Below, in pieces: positions 51,282 to 60,158 of a stretch of 64,000 bases of DNA. This DNA comes from Bacillota bacterium (GTDB lineage: Bacteria; Bacillota; Clostridia; Acetivibrionales; DTU013), in the NCBI GenBank assembly GCA_023418915.1, contig JAEZYU010000021.1, forward strand, positions 1-64,000, in the 5' to 3' direction. Under the pieces are notes generated by a model. It had not been told where the DNA came from. It saw only the letters and a program-made list of their open reading frames with translations, and ran no database searches. The position numbers and the translations under genes were made by a program. How positions within the stretch are numbered: the stretch's first letter is position 1; every line of letters starts with the position of its first letter.

Positions 51282-52157
51282 TTATGATTTCGATATGTTT
51301 ATAAAAGAAGACTTGTTTTTGCAAAGCGGAATTACACACCTTACAGTTACTGCAGTGATGACTATAGATCCGCCGATAAGAGCCCAGTATCCCGGAGCCT
51401 CGCCCATGAAAATGAAGACCCATACCGGATTCAATATTGGTTCTATCACAGGTATCAGGCTGGCTTCAAGAGCTGTAACGTGCTTTATTGCCTTTGAATA
51501 AAGAATGTACGGAATCCCGAGCTGCAGCGTCCCCAGCAAGATCAGATATATCCATCCCCTCGAATCCGGCATGCTGCTGAATAAAAATGGCACCCCGATT
51601 ACCGCAGTCAGTAAATTCCCCAGAAGTACCGAATCTATAGGAGAGCCTTCCTTTTGCATACGCATAAAGACAATAAATGCAGCAAACGAAATACCGCTGC
51701 CTGCCGCAAGGATATTTCCCAGCATGCCGCCCATACTGATATCATCAATAAAAAACATAACCATGCCGCCCATTACAACAACTAAAGTGATCCAATCCAG
51801 CCTTTTAACCTTTTCCTTGAGAAGCATCGCCCCGAGAAAGGTCACATAGACAGGTGCTGTATACTGTATCAGTATGGCATTGGCAGCTGTTGTATTCTTA
51901 GTTGCCGCAACAAATAGGATCACCATACTGGTATATGACAAAGCCGCAGCTATCTGTGCCAACGACCAGTTAAGCTTTGGCCTGCCTGTAGTAATAAGAA
52001 TTATCACAGCAGATATGGCACTCCTGACCCCTGCTATAGCCAGTGGATTAGATTGGATGGATTTTATCAGCAGTCCTCCAAGGCTCCACATTACCGCAGT
52101 TATTACCAAAAAAGCAATTGCTTTCACTCTTTCATCCACGACTGGTTTTTGACCCAT
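51282..52157 (-). CDS. DMT-superfamily (EamA) transporter
   Basis: A 291-residue protein with ten hydrophobic segments in two EamA repeats (about 12-140 and 150-285). The signature-like AILIQYTAPVYVTFLGAMLLKE closes the first repeat and VTALEASLIPVIEPILNPVW the second. Family members export amino acids, cofactors or drugs; the substrate is not predictable. The start at 52157 has AAAGG 8 nt upstream; upstream GTG/ATG codons are too close to that site. Confidence 0.9.
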   Translation of the reverse strand: MGQKPVVDERVKAIAFLVITAVMWSLGGLLIKSIQSNPLAIAGVRSAISAVIILITTGRPKLNWSLAQIAAALSYTSMVILFVAATKNTTAANAILIQYTAPVYVTFLGAMLLKEKVKRLDWITLVVVMGGMVMFFIDDISMGGMLGNILAAGSGISFAAFIVFMRMQKEGSPIDSVLLGNLLTAVIGVPFLFSSMPDSRGWIYLILLGTLQLGIPYILYSKAIKHVTALEASLIPVIEPILNPVWVFIFMGEAPGYWALIGGSIVITAVTVRCVIPLCKNKSSFINISKS

Positions 52158-52166
52158 GACCATCAC

Positions 52167-52492
52167 CTTTGACCCGAAGTGTTATAAGTATATCTGAAAT
52201 AACCTTAAAATAAAAGCATAAAAATGAGAACAGAAGACATTTTATTACGAATCATTTAAAAACCTCTTCACAACCTTTTTACGCCTCATTATACTACCTC
52301 TATACAGCTCCATTATAGCGCATTATTATGCCTTGGTGAAAATGAACAGAATTTTATTTGTACATGTCTAACCATATGGTATAATTTTATTATAACGAGT
52401 CGACAGATATCTCCAGCCTCGTTGAACAATGCTCCCGTTCCAGGCTATCGGTTCAGGTTTCATCAACTTAAGACCAGACAGGAGTGATACAT
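52167..52492. other. 326-bp divergent promoter region
   Basis: No gene seen. It holds the phoH promoter at 52358-52385 and the upstream region of the EamA gene. Confidence 0.45.
52358..52385 (+). promoter_or_regulatory. phoH promoter
   Basis: TTGTAC, a 16-bp spacer, and a perfect TATAAT, about 110 bp upstream of the start codon. Confidence 0.7.
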
Positions 52493-53878
52493 ATGAAAAG
52501 CACTGAGAAAACGTTTGTCCTCGACACCAATGTTTTGCTTCAAACTCCTTACGCACTCTTCACCTTCGACGATAATAGCGTCGTAATCCCGGAAGTCGTT
52601 CTCGAAGAACTCGACAAATTCAAAAAAGACAACTCCGAGCTCGGCGCAAATGCCAGACAGGTCGCAAGGATAATCGACGGCCTGAGAGAAAAGGGCAACC
52701 TGAACACGGGTATTGTGCTCGATAACGGCGGAACGCTCAGGATCGAGATGAACTATCAGGAGGTAAGGCTGCCTGAAAGCTGGGTCGGCAATGTAAATGA
52801 CAACAGGATCCTAAAAGTGTGCAAGGGACTGCATGAAAAGGGCGAAAGGGTCTTCCTCATCTCAAAGGACGTATTTGCCAGGATAAAGGCCGATGTGCTT
52901 GGTATAACAGCGCAGGATTTCTTTAATGAACAGGCGCCGATTTACAATGAACAGTATAAAGGTAGGCTTGATGTATATGCCTCAGGTGCGAAGCTGGATG
53001 AATTCTACAGCTGCTCAAAGCTGATGCCGGAGGATGTTTTTGTATTTGATCCCGCCTCTAATTCAAATATTCCAGTTGAACTTGTAACAAATCAGTTCCT
53101 GGTCATCCACTCTGTATCAAATAACAAACAAACTGCTCTGGGCAGATTTGACGGTAATGAGATCGTACCGCTTTATAATGTGCACGAGCACCCATTCGGA
53201 GTGACCCCCAGAAACGCAGGCCAGAAGTTCTTTCAGGAGGCACTGATGATGGATGCTCAGACGGCTCCTCTTGTCATTGCCAAAGGACCGGCCGGCACAG
53301 CAAAAACCTTTTATTCCCTTGCAGTTGGCCTTCACAAGATAATGGGCGATAAGGATGCGCCATACAGAAAAATACTTGTGTGCCGTCCAAATGTAAAGCT
53401 GGACGAAGATATCGGCTTCCTGCCCGGTACAGAACAGGAAAAAATCGCACCGTTTCTCCGGCCGATCATAGATAATCTGGAGGTGCTGGTAGACTCCGAT
53501 GAAAATGAACGCTACACCAGTGAAAAGGAATTGAAGGACAAGGTGGACGAGCTGTTTGACAGGAAGGTCATCAGCGCTGAGGCAATCGCCTTCATAAGGG
53601 GACGCTCCATAGTCAAGCAATGGGTCATAATCGATGAAGCACAGAACCTTACCCCAAAACAGGTAAAGGGTATTATTACCCGCGCAGGAAAAAATACAAA
53701 AATAATACTGATAGGCGACCCGGAACAGATCGATCATCCCTTCCTCGATATCAGGACAAACGGTCTCAGCTTTGCCTCGGAAAGAATGAAGGGCAGCCCT
53801 CTGTGCTGTCAGATCACGCTGACCGATGAAGAATGCGAGCGTTCAGACCTGGCCTACGAGGCTGCCCGTCGAATGTAA
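52493..53878 (+). CDS. phoH: PIN-PhoH protein (YlaK/PhoH2 type)
   Basis: A 461-residue two-domain protein: N-terminal PIN nuclease (about 1-135; acidic residues in FVLDTNVLL and LEELDKFK) and C-terminal PhoH P-loop ATPase/helicase (about 240-460; Walker A GPAGTAKT, Walker B VIIDEAQNL, then IILIGDPEQIDHP). PhoH2 proteins unwind and cleave RNA. The start at 52493 has AGGAG 8 nt ahead. The stop is 8 bp from that of the convergent esterase gene. Confidence 0.93.
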   Translation: MKSTEKTFVLDTNVLLQTPYALFTFDDNSVVIPEVVLEELDKFKKDNSELGANARQVARIIDGLREKGNLNTGIVLDNGGTLRIEMNYQEVRLPESWVGNVNDNRILKVCKGLHEKGERVFLISKDVFARIKADVLGITAQDFFNEQAPIYNEQYKGRLDVYASGAKLDEFYSCSKLMPEDVFVFDPASNSNIPVELVTNQFLVIHSVSNNKQTALGRFDGNEIVPLYNVHEHPFGVTPRNAGQKFFQEALMMDAQTAPLVIAKGPAGTAKTFYSLAVGLHKIMGDKDAPYRKILVCRPNVKLDEDIGFLPGTEQEKIAPFLRPIIDNLEVLVDSDENERYTSEKELKDKVDELFDRKVISAEAIAFIRGRSIVKQWVIIDEAQNLTPKQVKGIITRAGKNTKIILIGDPEQIDHPFLDIRTNGLSFASERMKGSPLCCQITLTDEECERSDLAYEAARRM

Positions 53879-53886
53879 TATTCACT

Positions 53887-54849
53887 TTACTGCTGCAGGT
53901 GTCTCATCAGCATACGGAGCTTTTTCTCAACAAAGCCCGGTATGAACTCATGTCCGAAATAGCGGTAGACAGCGATCTCCTTCGGGCAGGTCATATGATT
54001 GTATGCGGCAAACACCGTAGACGGCGGCGTCACCTCATCGACCAGCCCCGAGGCCACAAGCACCGGGCATTTAATATACGGCACAAGATTCATGACATCG
54101 AAATATGTAAGTGTTTTCCTTGCCTGTTCCTCGATAGACGGGTCCGAATACCTTCTGAAAAATTCATTCAATTCACCATAAGGAGATGAGGGAGCAATAT
54201 CTATTGCCCTGTCGAAGTTGGAAAGATACGGATACATTGCGACTGCGGCAGCAGGTATATCGGAAAGTGCTGCTGAAACAAGCGTCAACGCCCCTCCCTG
54301 ACTACCTCCTGTAACACCAATTCTGCCGGCATCCACACAATCCATATCAGCCAGTACTTCCAGTGCACGTACGCAGTCCATATACACAGCACGGTAATAG
54401 TACTCTTCTTTTGAAAGTATGCCCTTGGTCATCCATCCCGAATTATTCCCATGCGATGTGACTACATTATCTACGCTGTTCCCCTGTTGTCCCCGTACCA
54501 GCATATGCAGTACTGCATAACCATGGAGTGCAGTATCGACAACCTCGTGGATGCATCCATCAAGCGCCCAGTTATATCCGTGATACAGCACCAATCCCGG
54601 GTGTTTGCCGGGCGTATCCGGCACGGCAAGCCAGGCGTCGATTCGGGCACCCATGAACCCTGAAAATGACAGCCTGCTTACCTTGACGCCCTTCACCGGA
54701 TAATCATAGGGCTTCAGCTCATACTCGACCGGTATGTCTGCAAGCTCCTTTTTGGTTGCTTCCCAAAATTCCTCAAAATCAGGCTGCCTTGTCAGTTCAG
54801 GCTTATACCTTCTTAGTTCCTCAAGACTCAAGTCATATGGTTGTACCAT
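53887..54849 (-). CDS. Acetylxylan esterase / cephalosporin-C deacetylase family hydrolase
   Basis: A 320-residue alpha/beta hydrolase of the AXE1 (CE7) family. It begins VQPYDLSLEELRRYKPELTR, has the motif RGQQGNSVD, the nucleophile elbow GVTGGSQGGAL, and a C-terminal Asp...HEF triad. It deacetylates xylo-oligosaccharides and related compounds in the cytoplasm. The start at 54849 has TGGAGG 10 nt ahead; the GTG at 54858 overlaps that site. Confidence 0.92.
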   Translation of the reverse strand: MVQPYDLSLEELRRYKPELTRQPDFEEFWEATKKELADIPVEYELKPYDYPVKGVKVSRLSFSGFMGARIDAWLAVPDTPGKHPGLVLYHGYNWALDGCIHEVVDTALHGYAVLHMLVRGQQGNSVDNVVTSHGNNSGWMTKGILSKEEYYYRAVYMDCVRALEVLADMDCVDAGRIGVTGGSQGGALTLVSAALSDIPAAAVAMYPYLSNFDRAIDIAPSSPYGELNEFFRRYSDPSIEEQARKTLTYFDVMNLVPYIKCPVLVASGLVDEVTPPSTVFAAYNHMTCPKEIAVYRYFGHEFIPGFVEKKLRMLMRHLQQ

Positions 54850-54887
54850 ATTGTCCACACCTCCATTAAGTTATTCACACAGTATAC

Positions 54888-55664
54888 TTACATATAAAGT
54901 AATTCCTCTGCCAGGTATGCGGCAGTAAGATCTATTATTTCCTTCTCCCACTTCGAATTGTTGAATGTATGGTCGGCATCCTTTATCACCTTCAGTGAAG
55001 CCCTGTCTCCATAGTATTTTAAATACCTCTTGGAAACCTCGACCGGGACAGTCTCATCTTTTTCACCATGGCAAATTAAAACCTTTTTGTCGAAATTGCT
55101 GGCAATTTTAAAGATATCGAGCTTTCTGATGTCATCAAAAAATGCAAGTCCCAGACGAAGCCCGTTATGTTCTGCATGTCCAAAGCTCCGTACCTTTTCC
55201 ATATCATGCTCTGCTTCGCGCTTCATAATAAGCTCACCCATATTTCCTGCAGGCGCCCAAAGGCAAAGGCTTCTTATGTCGTCCTTTCTTTCGCCTGCCA
55301 GAGCGCTGGCTACGGCGCCTCCCATGCTGAGGCCGACAACACCTATGCGCTCCGGATCGATACCGTCGAGCCTTTTCACAAAGTCCAGTATATTATGTGC
55401 ATCTCTGATCTCGCCGGACAGCGTCATATCAATAAAATCCCCATCACTCTCTCCGCTTCCCCCAAAATCAAATCTGACACTGGCGATACCCTTTTTCTCA
55501 AGCATTCTTGACAGCTTGACAAAAATGAAATGGGGCTCCATCTTGTTGCCTGTAAACCCGTGGAAAATAATGACCGCCGGCACCTTTCCCGAAGCATTTT
55601 CTGGCATGTGGAGCATGCCCCTGAGTGTAAGATTCTGACTCACAAATTCGATCGCCTTCTGCAT
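54888..55664 (-). CDS. Alpha/beta hydrolase (serine esterase)
   Basis: A 258-residue hydrolase with the oxyanion FHGFTGNKMEP, nucleophile GLSMGGAVAS, Asp in GEKDETVPV and His in DADHTFN. All triad members are intact. It is similar to esterase/acylaminoacyl-peptidase-like cytosolic enzymes; an unassigned substrate, perhaps feruloyl or acyl esters. It is followed after about 40 bp by the CE7 esterase in the same direction, so probably an esterase operon. Confidence 0.9.
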   Translation of the reverse strand: MQKAIEFVSQNLTLRGMLHMPENASGKVPAVIIFHGFTGNKMEPHFIFVKLSRMLEKKGIASVRFDFGGSGESDGDFIDMTLSGEIRDAHNILDFVKRLDGIDPERIGVVGLSMGGAVASALAGERKDDIRSLCLWAPAGNMGELIMKREAEHDMEKVRSFGHAEHNGLRLGLAFFDDIRKLDIFKIASNFDKKVLICHGEKDETVPVEVSKRYLKYYGDRASLKVIKDADHTFNNSKWEKEIIDLTAAYLAEELLYM

Positions 55665-55803
55665 TATTGCACCATCCTCTCATATATGATTATAGCATGT
55701 CGTTACTGCCTCTCATTTCCGCCCATGATTTCACAATCCTACAACGCTGTACTTTTATTGTATTTCAGCACTATTTAGTACAGTAATTTTATGTTTACAT
55801 CTG

Positions 55804-56736
55804 TCAAAGATATTCCAGTCTGACTCTGCTTTCAAACTGCCTTATAGAAGCAAGATCAGCAGGCTGGGTGCCTGAAGTCGTGACATTTGCTGTTGCGGCA
55901 GCCATTGCCAGTCTGACCATCCTCTCAAAACTAAGTCCTTTGTCAATGGAATGAGCCAGAGCGGCTACGATCGAATCTCCGGCACCAATGGTGCTCTTTA
56001 CATCGACCTTTATTCCATGTGCATGCACCGACCTTGTTTTATCAATAAAGAGAGCACCCTTCTCTCCCAGTGATACTGCGGCCATTTCCAGTCCATGTTC
56101 ATCGAGCAGGCGCCTGGCGTATACCATTGCCTGCCTTTCATTGTCCATCATATTTCCGGACAGCTGAGAAAGCTCATATGCATTGGGCTTTATTAAAAAC
56201 GGACCGGCTTCGATCCCGTGCATCAGAAGTTCTCCGTCAGCATCAAGTATTACTTTTGCTCCTTTTTGCCTGATTGCCTTTATCCAGTGGTAATATATAT
56301 CTTTACTCACATTGGATGGCACACTTCCTGAAAATATGACAATGGAATCGGTCTGTATGCGCTTGAGTAATGTGTTCTTCAGCCGCTCCAGTTCACATTC
56401 GCCGACATTCGGACCGGGCTCGTTGATTTCTGTGTTTTGTTTGTTCTTGCTGTCTACTACCTTAAGGTTAGTCCGCGTCTCTTCCGGGATAAAAAACAGT
56501 TCATTTTCTATTTTGTGCTCATCCAGATATGCTTTTATGTACCTTCCGGCTGTTCCCCCGACTATCCCCATTGCGATGCTTTTGCCGCCAAGGCTGGAAA
56601 TAACCTTGGATACATTTATTCCCTTTCCTCCTGCATCCAGTCTGACAGTTCGCACCCTGTTGAGGGCGCCGGCCGTAAAATCGTCTATCTCAACAGTTTT
56701 ATCAACAGCCGGATTCAGCGTGACAGTATATATCAT
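55804..56736 (-). CDS. pfkB: 1-phosphofructokinase family sugar kinase (PfkB)
   Basis: A 310-residue ribokinase-fold kinase. N-terminal VTLNPAVDKTVEI and DAGGKGINVS, catalytic GAGDSIVAALAH near the C-terminus (Asp base). Most like 1-phosphofructokinase or tagatose-6-phosphate kinase; fruB/fruA PTS genes do not adjoin it, so the substrate is not certain. Start ATG with AGAGGTAAACG. Confidence 0.9.
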   Translation of the reverse strand: MIYTVTLNPAVDKTVEIDDFTAGALNRVRTVRLDAGGKGINVSKVISSLGGKSIAMGIVGGTAGRYIKAYLDEHKIENELFFIPEETRTNLKVVDSKNKQNTEINEPGPNVGECELERLKNTLLKRIQTDSIVIFSGSVPSNVSKDIYYHWIKAIRQKGAKVILDADGELLMHGIEAGPFLIKPNAYELSQLSGNMMDNERQAMVYARRLLDEHGLEMAAVSLGEKGALFIDKTRSVHAHGIKVDVKSTIGAGDSIVAALAHSIDKGLSFERMVRLAMAAATANVTTSGTQPADLASIRQFESRVRLEYL

Positions 56737-56833
56737 CGTTTACCTCTGTTAATCGTAAATTATTGCAAAACATATATTAATTTTAGGTTGGAATCAATAA
56801 ACTGTCAATGACAGGAATTTTAAATGACACTGA

Positions 56834-56900
56834 AAAGGACGGCTCCCATGATTACAAGTGATTGTGCTTTATCACCTGTGGTCACGAGAACCGTCCCCTG
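56834..56900. repeat. REP-like palindrome, imperfect copy
   Basis: AAGGACGGCTCCCATGA on the left pairs imperfectly with the right arm, which ends GAGAACCGTCCCCT (56887-56900). This shares the GGGGACGGTTCT core of the palindrome at 29462-29524. It lies between the acyl-CoA synthetase stop and the pfkB start. Confidence 0.6.
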
Positions 56901-56911
56901 ATTCTTACATA

Positions 56912-58789
56912 TTACAGTCTGTCGATCATTTTGCCGGAAACCTTGCGTATCTCTACTCCGGCCTTATCCAGCATGCTTCTTACCTTATCCTGCTCCACGT
57001 GCCTTTTTGTCTTAATGCCATTTGCTTTGACCAGCTCCTCTTCGGTCATTACAAAATAGCGAATTATTTTGTATTGAGGCACAGTTTTGTTTATCTCCTT
57101 TATAGCTGCGTCAAACCTTGCTGCCAGTTCATCCTCAGGTAGCAGTCCGCCCTTGCTGTCACCGGCGTTATCCTTGTCGATGACAAGCTTGGCACAGATT
57201 TGCACATCACCGTCGGGGGCCGTATTCCCCCATACGAATGATTCCTTGACACCGGGGATGTTGTTGAGTTGTACTTCATATTCTTCAGGGAATGCTTTTT
57301 TCCCGCTATTTAATACGATCATAGATTTTGCGCGTCCGGTGATCCTGATAAGCCCCTTCTCATCTATCATACCGATATCTCCGGTCCTGAGCCAGCCGTC
57401 CTCTGTGAAGGATTCTGCAGTAGCGGCAGCGTCTTCATAGTATCCGAGCATCACATTGCGGCCACGCGATATGATCTCACCTATTCCGTTTTCATCAGGC
57501 GAATCTATGGCAACCTCTATACCATACATGGGATATCCTATAGTACCGGGTACATTGATAAAATCATTATTCGTGGCAATGACAGGAGATGCCTCGGTCA
57601 GGCCATACCCCTGCAGCAGTCTGAATCCTATTTTATCAAAGCCGGTCACAACCTCACCATCAAGTGCGGCAGCTCCGGATACAGCTATCCTGAGACCTGG
57701 TCCGATCTGTTCAAATACACTTTTGAAGAGCTTTCGCCTCAGATCGATTCCAACTGCTCTGAGCAGGTCGGATATCTTAATCATTTTGTTCAGCAGCTTA
57801 TCCTTGCCTGATTTTCTTATACCCTCCTGCAGCTTCCTGTACATGGCTTCAAAAATAGCCGGCACCGCAACAAGTATTGTTATATTATACTCTTTAAGGT
57901 TTTGCACTATATGCTTTATGCCATCGCCGTATGCAATACAGACTCCGCTGTGTATCATTAGCAAAAGGCCTACCGTATTTTCAAACGTATGGTGCAGCGG
58001 GAGCAGTGATAGATGAGTATCTGCAGGATAAAGCTTTATTATGGTAGATATAGATGTCACATTGGACGCAAGATTGGTGTGAGAAAGCATGACACCCTTC
58101 GATATGCTTGTCGTTCCCGATGTAAACAGCAATACCGCCATCTTCTCCCTGTCAATTTCCGCATCTGTGAATGATTTGTTTCCTGCCGCCAGCAGTTTTC
58201 TGCCCTTTTCAATCAGGCTGGGGATCGTCAGAAATCTGAGGTCACTGTCAGCTTCACCTGCTGCCCCTCCATCTTCGTTACTCGCACCCGATTGTTTTCC
58301 TTCCGGGTTTTCCATACAAATGAAGTATTTTATGGCAGCCGTTTTTTTTGCTATCTCCAGCATGGTTTCGTGGTAGGACGGGCTGTAAAAAATGGCTTCC
58401 ACCCTTCCCCTGGTAATAAGATTTTCTATCTCATTCTGTGGAAGGTGCCTGTCAAGAGGCACTGCCACACCAGTTCCATTGACTGTTGCGAAGTAACAAA
58501 CGCCCCATTCATAACGGTTCTCACCTATTATGGAAATACGCAGATCCTTCATCCCCGATGAAATCAATGCAGTCCCGAGGCAATCCACATCCGAACTAAG
58601 ATCATTATATGTCTTTATGACCACCTTGCCTTCATTATCCTTAAATTTGAACGCAGGCCTGCCGCCATATCTTTGTGCACTTCCCCTGACCAGTTCTCTT
58701 AAATCATTCACTACTGCAGGCTCATAATAGCCGAGCCCTTCAACTATTCTTCTGCCGTCCCTGATGCTGATATTGACACCTTTTTTCAT
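56912..58789 (-). CDS. Long-chain acyl-CoA synthetase (AMP-binding)
   Basis: A 625-residue adenylate-forming enzyme with LLFTSGTTSISKGVMLSHTN (AMP-binding P-loop), GYGLTEASPVIA, and DGWLRTGDIG; the C-terminal catalytic-Lys region reads VKANGIKTKRHVEQ. It activates fatty acids to acyl-CoA at the membrane. No other fatty-acid genes are adjacent. Start ATG with GAGAGG. Confidence 0.92.
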   Translation of the reverse strand: MKKGVNISIRDGRRIVEGLGYYEPAVVNDLRELVRGSAQRYGGRPAFKFKDNEGKVVIKTYNDLSSDVDCLGTALISSGMKDLRISIIGENRYEWGVCYFATVNGTGVAVPLDRHLPQNEIENLITRGRVEAIFYSPSYHETMLEIAKKTAAIKYFICMENPEGKQSGASNEDGGAAGEADSDLRFLTIPSLIEKGRKLLAAGNKSFTDAEIDREKMAVLLFTSGTTSISKGVMLSHTNLASNVTSISTIIKLYPADTHLSLLPLHHTFENTVGLLLMIHSGVCIAYGDGIKHIVQNLKEYNITILVAVPAIFEAMYRKLQEGIRKSGKDKLLNKMIKISDLLRAVGIDLRRKLFKSVFEQIGPGLRIAVSGAAALDGEVVTGFDKIGFRLLQGYGLTEASPVIATNNDFINVPGTIGYPMYGIEVAIDSPDENGIGEIISRGRNVMLGYYEDAAATAESFTEDGWLRTGDIGMIDEKGLIRITGRAKSMIVLNSGKKAFPEEYEVQLNNIPGVKESFVWGNTAPDGDVQICAKLVIDKDNAGDSKGGLLPEDELAARFDAAIKEINKTVPQYKIIRYFVMTEEELVKANGIKTKRHVEQDKVRSMLDKAGVEIRKVSGKMIDRL

Positions 58790-58892
58790 ATCGGCCTCTC
58801 TTTCATCCTCAACGGAAATACTAGACTTTTTTAAGAGTCTGATACATTGTCATCACATCTTATTACTTAATATTATTACTTGGTAATAATTA

Positions 58893-60131
58893 TTATATAT
58901 GATAACCGGCCCCGATGCAATATTTTTTAACAACACCAATTAGCATAACAGAGCCTATCATACAAAGTGCCAGAAAATACATAGGTATCAAAAAGCCTGC
59001 CTTCTCTGCAAGGAACCCAACGAGCAAAGGTACCGCCATCGCGGCAAGATTGAATGCCAGGACGGTTATCGCAGATGCAGAAGCTGTTCTTTTTGGAAAC
59101 TCGTCGCAGCTGATCATAACAAGAGCTATAACATGCGCTCCTTGTAAAAACCCGCCGGCGAAAACAAAAACTACTATCATCGGAGTAAATACCAGACCGG
59201 GTAAAAAAGCTGCCGACATACAAACAGCCGAAGCAATGCCCGATAAGATATAAAACTTCTCAATTGCCATTCGCCTAAAAATAAGGGGAGAAACAAACCT
59301 CATCAAGAGCGCACCAAGAAAGAATATTGTTGACATAAGTCCTGAAAGCTGATGACTCATTCCTCTCTCCTGCTGAAAAAAAGTAGGCATCCACACTGAC
59401 AAACCATACATGAAACTAAAGTAAAGCAGACAAGCAGCCAGTATAATCCATGCCTTCCGGTTCCTGAATATCTCAGCCGGGTTCTCTGTTACTCTTGCCT
59501 TGATCGCTCTCATATCTGCATACGGTGTAGACGGCATTATCTTTCTGCCGGTGATCAGATAGCCTGCAAAAACAATTGCAGAAATAATACCGATAATCAA
59601 AAAAGGAGAAGAAAATGTCGATGGCTTCATCGCATCCACTGTCAGTGTAACAAAAACAGGCGCAGCCATTGCACCTGTCGAATAAAATGCGTGAGCTATC
59701 GGCAGTATAGTATTTTTACGTTCAGCGTACGTTTCTGTTATGACACCGTTCATCATTACATCAATACCGGTATATCCAACACCTGCAAACAGCACAAATA
59801 TTAAAAGCAGCATATATCCGCCGCCGTCAGGCAGATATGCCGGGACAGTACCTGTAAGGATGCTGCCTGCAGCCATTAAGGCAAGGCAAAATGATATTAC
59901 ATATATCTTGTTATACCTTTCTCCGAAAAGAGACAGCCACACGGCGGTAATAATTCCCCCGATGGACTGAACTGTAATAATAAAACCATGCCTGCTTTCT
60001 GTTATATTGAAATATTTCATCATCAATCCTGCATTAGGTCCAAAGGAATTGACATAAACAGCATAAACAATAAATGCACAACAGCATAGACATGCAAAAA
60101 CAAAAAATTTCATACCATGCTTTTTACCCAT
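58893..60131 (-). CDS. Major facilitator superfamily transporter
   Basis: A 412-residue, 12-segment permease. Between helices 2 and 3 the loop LSLFGERYNKI is a weak MFS motif A. The overall sequence is like the Fuc/Gal-type or bacterial YfkF/sugar-related MFS group (MMKYFNITESRHGFIITVQS at helix 1-2). Substrate unknown. It precedes nothing obviously related. 27 bp separate it from the upstream chemoreceptor in the same direction, so they may be co-transcribed. Confidence 0.88.
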   Translation of the reverse strand: MGKKHGMKFFVFACLCCCAFIVYAVYVNSFGPNAGLMMKYFNITESRHGFIITVQSIGGIITAVWLSLFGERYNKIYVISFCLALMAAGSILTGTVPAYLPDGGGYMLLLIFVLFAGVGYTGIDVMMNGVITETYAERKNTILPIAHAFYSTGAMAAPVFVTLTVDAMKPSTFSSPFLIIGIISAIVFAGYLITGRKIMPSTPYADMRAIKARVTENPAEIFRNRKAWIILAACLLYFSFMYGLSVWMPTFFQQERGMSHQLSGLMSTIFFLGALLMRFVSPLIFRRMAIEKFYILSGIASAVCMSAAFLPGLVFTPMIVVFVFAGGFLQGAHVIALVMISCDEFPKRTASASAITVLAFNLAAMAVPLLVGFLAEKAGFLIPMYFLALCMIGSVMLIGVVKKYCIGAGYHI

Positions 60132-60158
60132 TTATCTGTTTACCTCTTTTACTTAGTA

